DNA of 27,608 nt from JAFGHJ01 sp964523975 (GTDB taxonomy: Bacteria; Hydrothermota; UBA3072). The translations under genes and the position numbers were made by a program. The notes under the pieces are model-generated. The model ran no database searches, had not been told where the DNA came from, and worked only from the letters and a program-made list of their open reading frames with translations. The stretch spans positions 1 through 27,608 of the forward strand of contig CAZGBM010000021.1 in assembly GCA_964523975.1 (NCBI GenBank), read 5' to 3'. The first letter of the stretch is position 1. The number at the start of each line of letters is the position of its first letter. Positions 15,625-23,701 of this stretch are shown piece by piece.

Positions 15625-15651
15625 GAACTACATGTACTACATGTGTAATTT
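15625..15651 (+). repeat. Shorter 9-mer repeat copy, direct orientation
   Basis: GAACTACATGTACTACATGTG followed by TAATTT: two CTACATG-type units instead of three. With the inverted copy at 15568-15600 it makes an imperfect inverted pair. Confidence 0.55.
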
Positions 15652-15743
15652 CTTTTTTGTTGTTTTTTCTGTTTTTTGTCTGCGGTCATCCTTCTTAATC
15701 CTGTCAAATTTTGCTGGATGTATAAGTGTCCGAAATACCTACC

Positions 15744-15772
15744 TTGACAATCATCGTCAATGTTAATATACT
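15744..15772 (+). promoter_or_regulatory. Near-consensus promoter of the envelope operon, with a dyad
   Basis: TTGACA (15744-15749), exactly 17 bases, TATACT (15767-15772): 11 of 12 consensus positions. The -35 box lies inside a 17-base dyad, TTGACAATCATCGTCAA (15744-15760), whose arms match at all but one pair. It could be an operator. The first gene starts 36 bases downstream of the -10 box. Confidence 0.8.
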
Positions 15773-15808
15773 TAAATTAAGATAAAAGAAGGAGAAGTCT
15801 CTGATAAA

Positions 15809-16444
15809 ATGCTAGCCCTTCTAATTTCGTTGAGTTTTAGTTTTGATTCTATACCTTCGCCTCAACTGGGAGAAAGATGTTTTTATATATCCATCTCCGC
15901 TTCTGACAGTTCCGCTCTCTGCTGCTCTCTCTCGGTCGAGCCATCTTTCTACCATTTAGAAGTCTGCGAAGCAAAAAACAACAGGATAAATTTTATCAAT
16001 GGCAAATGGGAAGGTTGGGTCAGGATACCTGATACTGCAGATTCAATAAGACTCTGCTGTCTGTATAGCGAAAGCGGAGAATTTTCTTTAAGCAATAAAT
16101 TCTCGATAACAGATAAAGAAAATCTCAGCCAGTTAAGGCAGGTAGCCACCAGTGATTCAATCTATATATATCCAAACCCGCTCAATATCGACAACGATTT
16201 TACTTCCATTAACTACCTTTTGAGAGAAGACGCCCATGTTTCCATAATGATATTCGATAAGTTCGGCAATCTGGTTTGGAATACAGAAAGGGATGAAACT
16301 GCAGGTACCCCGCACATAGATTGGGACGGAACTGACAACAACGGCAGCAGGGTCTTTTCCGGGGTATATATTGTTTTTATTAAAGCGACCAATCGAACTG
16401 CAACAATCGCCAAGTATGCAGGCAAAATAGCCGTAATAAAATAA
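15809..16444 (+). CDS. Secreted Cys-rich protein with a FlgD-like C-terminal module
   Basis: A 211-residue protein of unknown function, first gene of the envelope operon. A short hydrophobic start (residues 1-11) may be a signal peptide, though it lacks a basic N-region. No better start exists, since an in-frame stop lies 33 bases upstream, and GGAG is 14 bases before the ATG. The first 110 residues are novel to me and contain six cysteines, including the pairs C38-C39 and C83-C84. The C-terminal part (about 117-211) is a FlgD/T9SS-like Ig module: IYIYPNPL, a strand ending in IFDKFGNLV, WDGTD (172-176), SGVYIVFIKA and a final GKIAVIK. Modules of this type often sit at the end of surface-targeted proteins. 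Seven bases separate it from the PorV-like gene. Confidence 0.75.
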   Translation: MLALLISLSFSFDSIPSPQLGERCFYISISASDSSALCCSLSVEPSFYHLEVCEAKNNRINFINGKWEGWVRIPDTADSIRLCCLYSESGEFSLSNKFSITDKENLSQLRQVATSDSIYIYPNPLNIDNDFTSINYLLREDAHVSIMIFDKFGNLVWNTERDETAGTPHIDWDGTDNNGSRVFSGVYIVFIKATNRTATIAKYAGKIAVIK

Positions 16445-16451
16445 GGATAAA

Positions 16452-17822
16452 ATGTCGGGAAGAAGTAAATTACCAATATTTGCTTTTTTATTAATTAATT
16501 TCTCCTTAAGTGTTCAGGGTAACACAGGTTCAAATTTTTTGAGCTATGGGGCCGGAGCAAGAACAATAGGAATGGGAAGATGCGGGGTAGGCCTATCGGA
16601 CGATGCCTCGGCTCCTTATTATAACCCGGCAGGATTATCTCAGGTAAAACCGCAGGAACTGCTGTTCATGCACAGCGTTCTTTTCATGGGAACCAGCTTC
16701 GATTACTTTTCCTATGTTTTGCCAACTTCAAAAGCCGGTTCTTTCGCTTTTTCACTTGTACAAGCCCGCATCGGAGACGTAGAAGATAGAGATGAAAGCA
16801 ATAACCTTTTAGATGAATTCGGCGAGAAGGAAACAGCCGGTATTCTTTCCTATTCGATAAATACGGTTGATTTTCTCTCCCTGGGAATCAACTACAAGAT
16901 AATCCAGCACTCGATTTCCCACTGGAGTTCGCTCGGACAGGATTGCGACATCGGACTTATGCTCTTCCCCGAAAAACCTTTTTCTATAGGCTTCACGGTT
17001 AAAAACTTATTGCAACCTTCTTTCATATTAATATCGGAAGCGGAACAGTACCCGCTTAGATTCGGAACCGGCGCAAGCTACAAAACTTTCGACGATAGAT
17101 TAATATTGGTCGGTGATGTAGGCTGGCATAAAAACAGCGAAATACAATTAAACGGCGGATTGGAATATAAACTCAATCGTCTTGCAATTTTAAGACTGGG
17201 CGCAGACTATAATTATTTTACTTACGGGATAGGCTTCGATCTTCCCGTCTCAAAGTATTCTATAAGACTTGATTATGCCTTCCAGCAACACCACCAATCC
17301 GAAGGAATGATAACACCCAATCATAATTTTTCGTTGACCTTAAACTTTGGGGGTTTTAGAGCAAAATTATACCCGGATAAAGAAGTCCTTTCACCATTAA
17401 CCGACGGAGAAGACAATATCCTCTGGTTGAACAAAGAAATCCGAACAAGAGACGATATCAAAAAATGGGTACTCCTGGTAAAAAACAAGTGGGGAGAAAT
17501 AATCAGAACCTACCAGGGATGGGGCGAACCTCCGCAGAGATTTTATTGGGACGGCAGGGATGATACCGGTAAACTCGTCCGGTACGGTGATTATTATTAT
17601 AAATTCGAGGTAATAGAAAGAAAAGGAAGGTCTTATACCTCATCGGGTAAGCTGGTAACCGTAAAGACCGAAGGTCCCGGAAAGAGATTCCTCATCGAAG
17701 AAAAATGGGAAGGTCTTGAAAAAGATATCTATATAGAAGAAAAAACGGAGCCTCAGAAAACGGAATTCAAAAAAGAACTCGAGACAGACAACGAAAACAA
17801 TAAACCATCGAATCAGGAATAA
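16452..17822 (+). CDS. PorV/UPF0164-like outer-membrane protein with a FlgD-like domain
   Basis: A 456-residue outer-membrane protein. After a signal peptide (about 1-23), the signature SYGAGARTIGMGRCGVGLSD, with YYNPAGL shortly after (residues 31-62), is that of the PorV/PorQ/UPF0164 branch of FadL-like barrels. Alternating beta-strands run to about residue 315. Next comes a FlgD-like Ig domain (about 338-407) with WDGRD (366-370), then a charged Lys/Glu tail that should hang in the periplasm. PorV in Bacteroidetes carries cargo of the type IX secretion system; whether this protein does the same or forms part of a different complex is open. The fusion of a barrel to a FlgD-like domain is not part of classical PorV. 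It is followed three bases later by the TPR protein. Confidence 0.82.
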   Translation: MSGRSKLPIFAFLLINFSLSVQGNTGSNFLSYGAGARTIGMGRCGVGLSDDASAPYYNPAGLSQVKPQELLFMHSVLFMGTSFDYFSYVLPTSKAGSFAFSLVQARIGDVEDRDESNNLLDEFGEKETAGILSYSINTVDFLSLGINYKIIQHSISHWSSLGQDCDIGLMLFPEKPFSIGFTVKNLLQPSFILISEAEQYPLRFGTGASYKTFDDRLILVGDVGWHKNSEIQLNGGLEYKLNRLAILRLGADYNYFTYGIGFDLPVSKYSIRLDYAFQQHHQSEGMITPNHNFSLTLNFGGFRAKLYPDKEVLSPLTDGEDNILWLNKEIRTRDDIKKWVLLVKNKWGEIIRTYQGWGEPPQRFYWDGRDDTGKLVRYGDYYYKFEVIERKGRSYTSSGKLVTVKTEGPGKRFLIEEKWEGLEKDIYIEEKTEPQKTEFKKELETDNENNKPSNQE

Positions 17823-17825
17823 AAA

Positions 17826-20800
17826 ATGAAGAGATTTTTTTACATATCAATGCTGTTTGTTTCCTTTACTTTAATCTCACAGAGGCTGGAGAGAAATTCT
17901 TACCTCGATATTCCTTCTGCGAATTTTACGGACGGATTATTCATAAACACAAGCTTCAGTTACCCTGTGAGCCCCAACCTTGCTTACGGCTTCGACCCGA
18001 ATATCGGCATCGAATTCACAAAAGATAATATAAATGCCGCATTTAACTGGTTTGACGGCAGCGACTTCTGCCTTGATTTATCGTATCGTTTTTACGAAAA
18101 AGGAACCACCTCTTTAGCCTTTGGATTGGACAACATAACGTTCAGCAAATATATTTCGACTTTAGGACGGGATACAACGTTTATTGATGAAACATATGAC
18201 CCAAGACCTCCGGAAGCCTGGTCTTTTTATCTTGTCGGCAGCAGGAAATTCGGAAAATATTTCGAATTGAACGCCGGGATAGGAAGAGGCAAATTCGTAG
18301 GCTACGGACCACGCAGCAATATGCCAAACACAGATGTATTTTCCAGCGATAAGCATGAGAACTTTGCTTTTGGGCTTTTCCTCGGAACAAAAATTTCCCC
18401 CAAAGAATGGCTCGATTTTATACTGGAAGCGGATGGACGGGATATCAACATGGGTATTCAAAGCGAACTTGGAATATTTAAAGGCGGAATTTCCTTGATA
18501 AAAATCGAAAGTCTCTTATGGGAAAGAACCGGTGAACCTCAAACGGCAAGAATAAATGCAAATGTCTCTTTCGAATTGCCTTTCTTCAAAGTAATAAAAA
18601 GAGAGAAAGAGGAACGCGAGCCTTACATAGCAAGGGAAAAAATATTTCTGGGGGAGGATTACGAAAATTTAGAAGCAAGCGGAACAGTTCCCAAAAAATT
18701 AGATGGTCTGCAAAAACAAAGAAAATTCACCGAAGATTACAAAGAAGACACTCCGGAATCTATAAAACTCTTCTTGCAAGCAACGGAATTATTCGAAGCC
18801 GGAGAATACGATAAAGCCAGAGAAACGTTCCAGCATTCTATCAACAAAGGATTAGGAGAGTATAAAAACGAAGCTTTATACCGGATTGCGGAATGTCATT
18901 ACAATACCGGTAATTATAAAAAAGCTCTATCTATTTTTTATAAAGTCAACAGCGAATCCAGAGATACCTATTTATACCCCGAGAGCATATACGGGATAGC
19001 TTCCTGCCATATTGCCATGAAAAATTGGGAAGAAGCGGAAAGGAGCCTGTTCCAGTTGACCTCAGAGTATCCGGGCTACAAAGACTCCGACAAAACCAAA
19101 GTAACAACCGCAATAATTGCCTTCGGAAAAGGAAATTACGAAGAGGTAACGGAATTATTAAAAAACATAGAAACCAAAGAAGCTCTATTCTATAAAGCAA
19201 AAGCTCATTTTTACCTTGAAGACCATATTAAATCTCTTGCCGCTTTCAAAAAATTGACCGATGACTTCCCCGAAAGTCCACTTGCAAGATATGCATGCTA
19301 TTATATGGGAGACGTATTGTTTTTCAGCGGAAACTACTCCGGAGCTCTTTATAAATACAATGATTTCCTTGAAAGATATCCTTACAGTACACTCAAAGAA
19401 TATGCATCATATAAATTGGCTGTCTGCTATTACAATGAAGACAATTATCTTAAAACGATAGAAAACTTAAATCCTATTTTAAACAGTCAGGATATATTCC
19501 TTGCGGCGCATAGTAATTTTCTCTATGGCAAAAGCCTCAAAGGTTTGGGCAGAAAAGAAGACGCTTTAGCCACGTTTACAAAAGTAGTTTCGAATTACCC
19601 GGAATTAAAAATTGCCAGTCTCGCAAATATCGAAATGGGGCAGGTATTTCTTGAAATGGGTGACACAACCCAGGCCCGAATCGTTTATCAGCAGATGTCT
19701 TCTAAATACATCTCCGGAGAAACAATCGGGCTCGGAGACTATCTCGCGGGAGGGCTCTCCTTCACAGAGGGAGACTACCTTTCCACCAAAAAGCATTTGA
19801 ACAAAATACTACGATATTACTGGGGGTCCGACATAACGTGCCCGTCAATTGCCTTACTGCTTAGAACTTATAATACTACAAAGGATTATGAACTCACAAT
19901 TGCGCTTGGAAAAGCGCTTTTGACCAAAGAATCATGCGAAAAGGGTGACATCTGGAAAGGCAGGGCTATGTCCGAACTTGCCGAAGCATACTACCAGACC
20001 AACCAGTACGAAGATGCGAAAAATTTGTACCAGGAAATAATAAAAGAATACGTGTACAGCGATCCGAACCTTCTTGCCGCATCACAAACCGGTTACGGTT
20101 GGTGTCTCTTACATGAAAACAGATACGATATTACTGAAAACCAGTTTGAAAAGGTAATGTCTGCTTACGGTATGGATACTACTGCACTCATCAACTCCTC
20201 TTTCGGAAACGGAATAGCATTGTACAATAAGGAAGAATACGAAAAAGCCTTGAGTTACTTTGAAAGTATCGTTAAAGTTTCGCCGGACCGCCCCTTGAAG
20301 CCTAAAGCAATATTTTATGCAGGAAAATCATACTATAATTTAGAATATTACAGACAGGCCATCGATTCCTGGGAATTGATACTCGAAAAATACAGAAGTT
20401 CGGATATTGCACCCAGCGCCGCTTACGAAATCGGAATGACTTATTTCCAGGCCTTTAAATATAGCCAGGCTGCGCCATATTTCCAGATAATCATAGATGA
20501 ATATCCAAACTCGGAGCTCGTTCCACAAGCAATGATTGCTTTAGGCAATAATTATTACAACGGTCAGGATTACAGAAAAGCAATCGATGCCTTCTCGAAA
20601 TTCATCGAATTGTACCCGAACGACTCACTATCTGAAGAAGCAAAACAAACTCTCTCCTCGGCTTATTATATGTCCGGACAGGAAAATCCTCAACTTCTTA
20701 ACGAGTTCATAGAACAATTCCCTTCCGACCCGAAAGCTGCTCTGGCTCATTACAATTTAGCCGTAGATTTTTACGAAAAAGGAAACAAGGAACAGGCGCT

Positions 20801-21152
20801 CGAGGAATTCAGAAAAATAGTCATAAACTTCCCCGAGACGGAATATGCCGAAGACGCTCAAGTAAACATAATCAAAATTTTTGACGAACGGAAGGACTAC
20901 GAAAAACTCGTTTCCGAAGCAAATCTATTCACGGAATATTTTCCCGATAGCAAAAAAGCGCCTCTTGCTTTATTTTACAAGGGCTCCGGATATTTCTATC
21001 TGGGAGATTATGGGAAAGCAATAGAGGCATTCAAAAAAATCATAAGTGATTATCCTGATAGCGAATACATTTCCAACGCGACTTACAATCTCGACCAGTG
21101 TTATAAAAAATTAGGAGGCACGGAAAAAGCATCAGAAAATCCGGAGGATTAA
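17826..21152 (+). CDS. Giant envelope TPR protein with a predicted N-terminal beta-barrel
   Basis: An 1108-residue exported protein. Residues 1-18 are a signal peptide. Residues 20-255 contain no TPR but show repeated short strands rich in alternating aromatic and polar residues (FTDGLFINTSFSY, GIEFTKDNINAAFNW, SFYLVGSRKFG), which suggests a small outer-membrane barrel; this is a prediction by eye. A charged linker (about 257-310) follows. From about 316 to 1098 there are some 20 tetratricopeptide repeats of the BamD/YbgF type, with recurring G-x-Y-x-x-A and Y-P-x-S motifs. The repeats would form a long periplasmic superhelix for protein binding. It lies between a PorV-like gene and an ExbB-ExbD-TonB set, so it probably bridges outer membrane and inner-membrane motor. 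I know no named protein with this order of domains. Confidence 0.75.
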   Translation: MKRFFYISMLFVSFTLISQRLERNSYLDIPSANFTDGLFINTSFSYPVSPNLAYGFDPNIGIEFTKDNINAAFNWFDGSDFCLDLSYRFYEKGTTSLAFGLDNITFSKYISTLGRDTTFIDETYDPRPPEAWSFYLVGSRKFGKYFELNAGIGRGKFVGYGPRSNMPNTDVFSSDKHENFAFGLFLGTKISPKEWLDFILEADGRDINMGIQSELGIFKGGISLIKIESLLWERTGEPQTARINANVSFELPFFKVIKREKEEREPYIAREKIFLGEDYENLEASGTVPKKLDGLQKQRKFTEDYKEDTPESIKLFLQATELFEAGEYDKARETFQHSINKGLGEYKNEALYRIAECHYNTGNYKKALSIFYKVNSESRDTYLYPESIYGIASCHIAMKNWEEAERSLFQLTSEYPGYKDSDKTKVTTAIIAFGKGNYEEVTELLKNIETKEALFYKAKAHFYLEDHIKSLAAFKKLTDDFPESPLARYACYYMGDVLFFSGNYSGALYKYNDFLERYPYSTLKEYASYKLAVCYYNEDNYLKTIENLNPILNSQDIFLAAHSNFLYGKSLKGLGRKEDALATFTKVVSNYPELKIASLANIEMGQVFLEMGDTTQARIVYQQMSSKYISGETIGLGDYLAGGLSFTEGDYLSTKKHLNKILRYYWGSDITCPSIALLLRTYNTTKDYELTIALGKALLTKESCEKGDIWKGRAMSELAEAYYQTNQYEDAKNLYQEIIKEYVYSDPNLLAASQTGYGWCLLHENRYDITENQFEKVMSAYGMDTTALINSSFGNGIALYNKEEYEKALSYFESIVKVSPDRPLKPKAIFYAGKSYYNLEYYRQAIDSWELILEKYRSSDIAPSAAYEIGMTYFQAFKYSQAAPYFQIIIDEYPNSELVPQAMIALGNNYYNGQDYRKAIDAFSKFIELYPNDSLSEEAKQTLSSAYYMSGQENPQLLNEFIEQFPSDPKAALAHYNLAVDFYEKGNKEQALEEFRKIVINFPETEYAEDAQVNIIKIFDERKDYEKLVSEANLFTEYFPDSKKAPLALFYKGSGYFYLGDYGKAIEAFKKIISDYPDSEYISNATYNLDQCYKKLGGTEKASENPED

Positions 21153-21258
21153 ACCGACGGATGAAAATACGCAGAACTACAGAAAAGCGAAAAGAATGGG
21201 CTAATGCAGAAAAGAATATATATTTTAAAAACCAAATGAATTAAAAAAGGAGTATAGA

Positions 21259-21909
21259 ATGGCAGGAATAGGTTTTATTCAACTTTTAAAGAACAGTTGG
21301 GCTATAGATTTACTACTAATTTTCTCGGTGATAGCACTTGCGGTTATTCTGGAAAGACTCTGGTCTTACAGCAAATTACGTTTAGACGAAAAAGCTCTCA
21401 TAGACAAGGTGCAGAGGGAACTGAAAAAAGGGAACATACAGGAAGCAAGCTTTATATGCAGATCTACCAATCATCCCCTAGGTCAGATACTGGATGTCGG
21501 AATAAACAATAAAGATTTACCAAGAGAAGATATTGCGGATATACTCGATGGTGAGCTTATAGAAACGAGAAGTTACCTTGAAAGAAAAAACTCGGTTCTC
21601 AGCACTATAAGTTTCATTTCTCCTCTTCTCGGGCTTCTTGGAACCGTCACGGGAATCATAAGAGCTTTCAATGATCTTGCCGTATCTGGTTCCGGAGGGC
21701 CATCTACGGTAATGGCAGGAGTGGCAGAAGCTCTCGTATCCACAGCTATCGGGATTATTGTTGCCATACCGGCAGCAATATTCTACAATTATTTTATGAA
21801 TAAAGTGAAGGTTATGCTGACCGAAATCGAGGCAAACTCAAGAAGATTTCTTGCCTTTTTACATACTAACTTTGCAAAGGGACAAAAAGAAACCTTAAAG
21901 CTGGATTAG
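21259..21909 (+). CDS. ExbB/TolQ/MotA-family proton channel
   Basis: A 216-residue inner-membrane protein with three transmembrane segments (about 15-33, 113-135, 153-178) and a large cytoplasmic loop after the first. Conserved residues of the ExbB channel are present: GLLGTVTGI (125-133), and Glu157 and Thr162 in VAEALVSTAIG. It should form a pentamer around the ExbD dimer and pass protons. AAAAAAGGAG precedes the ATG by seven bases. A 106-base gap separates it from the TPR gene, the largest in the operon; no strong internal promoter is seen there. Sequence alone does not tell Tol from Ton use, but the downstream TonB gene favours an Exb-type motor. Confidence 0.92.
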   Translation: MAGIGFIQLLKNSWAIDLLLIFSVIALAVILERLWSYSKLRLDEKALIDKVQRELKKGNIQEASFICRSTNHPLGQILDVGINNKDLPREDIADILDGELIETRSYLERKNSVLSTISFISPLLGLLGTVTGIIRAFNDLAVSGSGGPSTVMAGVAEALVSTAIGIIVAIPAAIFYNYFMNKVKVMLTEIEANSRRFLAFLHTNFAKGQKETLKLD

Positions 21910-21922
21910 GAAATCGAATTTT

Positions 21923-22336
21923 ATGAGAAAAAGCTTAATCGAAAGCTATGAAGATGTAACAGGTAGAATACCAATCACTCCGATGATAAACGTAGCTTTG
22001 CTTCTTGTTCTATTTTTTATGATGGCGGCACCTACCATTTTTATGTCGGGAATAAATGTCAAAAATCCCGCCCTTGTAGAAGGCGGGCAAGCTTCCGAAG
22101 ATACCGAAATCAAAGTAAACGTTTATATAGATTCAAAAAATCAGCTTTACCTGAACGATAAACTTATCGAAAGAGAAGAATTCCCCAGCAGGGTAGCTGA
22201 ACTACTCGGGCGAAGCGTATCAAGGATTGTTGTGGTAAGCGCTTATCCGTCAATACCAATACAGGAGGTTGTTACGGTTCTTGACATAGCAAAACAAAAT
22301 GGCGCCTTAAAGTTAGTCCTTCTAAGGAGAAAATAG
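21923..22336 (+). CDS. ExbD/TolR-like protein lacking the pore aspartate
   Basis: A 137-residue protein with a short cytoplasmic N-terminus, one transmembrane helix (about 20-41) and a periplasmic domain. The usual motif TPL(I/V)D, whose Asp carries protons in ExbD and TolR, reads ITPMINV here: residue 23 is Asn, encoded by AAC at 21989-21991. The rest of the family pattern is intact (YLNDKLIEREEF in the periplasmic fold, a C-terminal L-x-L-V-L-L-R-R strand). So this subunit probably cannot carry the proton on its own. The next gene encodes a second ExbD-like protein with Asp at the same position, two bases downstream. A mixed dimer with one active Asp is a plausible reading. Confidence 0.9.
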   Translation: MRKSLIESYEDVTGRIPITPMINVALLLVLFFMMAAPTIFMSGINVKNPALVEGGQASEDTEIKVNVYIDSKNQLYLNDKLIEREEFPSRVAELLGRSVSRIVVVSAYPSIPIQEVVTVLDIAKQNGALKLVLLRRK

Positions 22337-22338
22337 AA

Positions 22339-22755
22339 ATGAAAAGAAAAAGCATGGTAGCCGAAAAAATAAAAGAAGCCGATATTATGATAACTCCGCT
22401 CGCAGACGTAAGCTTTACCATACTTATGACGCTTATGGTCTTAACACCCATCCTCATACTTTCCTCCAGGCTTCATGTCAATTTACCGGAAGCCATTACC
22501 GTCGAACCTCCAACAGAGAAAAATATAACCATAACAATCACTCCGGAGTATGAACTTTCGGTGAACGATGAACTACTTAGTAGAGACGAATTAGCCGGTG
22601 TTCTCTCGAAAATGATAAGAGAGAATCCGGATTACCTAATATTAATCAGATCGGATAGAAATGTAGAAACAGGTATGGTTATGAATATAATAGCTATTGT
22701 GAAAAAACTGGGAGCAAAAAACATCTCTATTGCAACCGTTCAGAGACCAAAATGA
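22339..22755 (+). CDS. ExbD/TolR-like protein with intact pore aspartate
   Basis: A 138-residue second ExbD-like protein. Its membrane helix opens with ITPLADVSF, Asp23 being at the conserved proton-carrying position. The periplasmic domain has the family pattern ELSVNDELLSRDEL and a final ISIATV strand. AAGGAG lies at a good distance before the ATG, overlapping the end of the first exbD-like gene. The stop overlaps the tonB-like ATG by four bases. Alongside its Asn-bearing neighbour it would supply the only ExbD aspartate of the motor if the two form a heterodimer. Otherwise it could act alone as a homodimer, with the neighbour serving a structural role. Confidence 0.92.
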   Translation: MKRKSMVAEKIKEADIMITPLADVSFTILMTLMVLTPILILSSRLHVNLPEAITVEPPTEKNITITITPEYELSVNDELLSRDELAGVLSKMIRENPDYLILIRSDRNVETGMVMNIIAIVKKLGAKNISIATVQRPK

Positions 22756-23699
22756 TAGATTACCCTAAGGAATTTTTTGACAGGAACATAAAGACGACAA
22801 TGATGATTTCAATCGTAATTCATCTTGGTGTTTTCTATTTTAACGAAGCAAAAAGATCCAGCGATATAATAAACAGAATAGACAACGTGGAATTCATCGA
22901 CCAGACCCTTGCTCCTTCGGTCAAACCCTCCCCACCTCAAAGAAGTATCCTGGAAACAATAAAACATAAAGTCTCCCATAAAGAAGAAATAAAAGAAATA
23001 AACTCAAAAGAAATAGAAAAGATAATCAAAGCTTTACCGCCGATCCCCGGAATAAGCGAGAAGGGAATTGACCTTGATGAAAAACAGCTGGACCAAAGGC
23101 AGGCAAAAGGCATAGACCTGGACAAGTTTGACAAACTGGAAGGTCCCGAAGGGGACCTGAGCGAAATCATAAGAGTAGCCTCAAAAGACAGGCAAAGCGG
23201 AACCGAAGACATAATAAGCAAACCTGCTATAAAAATTACCGATAAGGAAACATATAACCCTGACGCTAAAATAGGTATTTTTTCTTCACCCGGAGGAAGC
23301 GGACAGGTTGACCTTGAAAAAGTACCTACAAAAGATTTAAAAAAGGTAACCCCTGAAGTATCCCCGAAGAAAGATGCAAAGATAATCGAGGCACCATCGA
23401 AATCGACCACGAAGATAACGATTACAGGACCTCTCTCACAAAGAAAAGTTCTTTATAAGCCAGCAACCCCATATCCGGAATGGGCAGAGAAGAAAGGTTT
23501 AACAGCAATTATAAGCGTACAGATAGCAGTGAATCCCGAAGGAACAGTTCAAAAAGACATCTTCGTAATAAGAACCTCGGGGTTCGGCTCCTGGGATAAA
23601 CTGGTAATAAATAGTGTGAGAAATTGGAAATTTGCAGCTCTTGAAGGTTCGGAAGTCGTACAATCAGGAATAATAACCTTTCAATTTGTTCTGGAGTAA
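22752..23699 (+). CDS. TonB-like energy-transducing protein
   Basis: A 315-residue protein with a single N-terminal membrane anchor (about 15-30) and a TonB C-terminal domain (about 240-315). Family marks in that domain are PYPEWAEKKG, a strand V-Q-I-A-V-N-P-E-G, and a closing N-W-K-F-A-A-L-E-G with a final I-T-F-Q-F-V strand. The linker of about 200 residues is rich in Lys, Glu, Asp and Ile with only scattered prolines, unlike the Pro-Glu/Pro-Lys rod of classical TonB. It should transmit force from the ExbB/ExbD motor to an outer-membrane partner. No TonB-dependent receptor is encoded here, so the PorV-like or barrel-TPR proteins are candidate partners, which is inference. Confidence 0.88.
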   Translation: MIDYPKEFFDRNIKTTMMISIVIHLGVFYFNEAKRSSDIINRIDNVEFIDQTLAPSVKPSPPQRSILETIKHKVSHKEEIKEINSKEIEKIIKALPPIPGISEKGIDLDEKQLDQRQAKGIDLDKFDKLEGPEGDLSEIIRVASKDRQSGTEDIISKPAIKITDKETYNPDAKIGIFSSPGGSGQVDLEKVPTKDLKKVTPEVSPKKDAKIIEAPSKSTTKITITGPLSQRKVLYKPATPYPEWAEKKGLTAIISVQIAVNPEGTVQKDIFVIRTSGFGSWDKLVINSVRNWKFAALEGSEVVQSGIITFQFVLE

Positions 23700-23701
23700 A
23701 A

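Larger units (their letters stand above)
15408..15808. other. Divergent, repeat-rich intergenic region
   Basis: This spacer separates the minus and plus gene blocks and holds a promoter for each. Between them lie the word CACCGCAGAGACACAGAGAA (from 15483), an inverted and a direct copy of the 9-mer repeat (15568-15600 and 15625-15651), and T-rich stretches. A short open frame across 15438-15626 translates the repeat words and is not a gene. Confidence 0.6.

Noticed and set aside
15438..15626. Small plus-strand open frame in the divergent spacer
   Set aside because: Its RRDTENAE-type wording is the translation of the spacer repeat words; no ribosome site.
21153..21258. Internal promoter before the exbB-like gene
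   Set aside because: The 106-base gap has AT-rich words but no convincing -35/-10 pair; the gap may only hold leader sequence.
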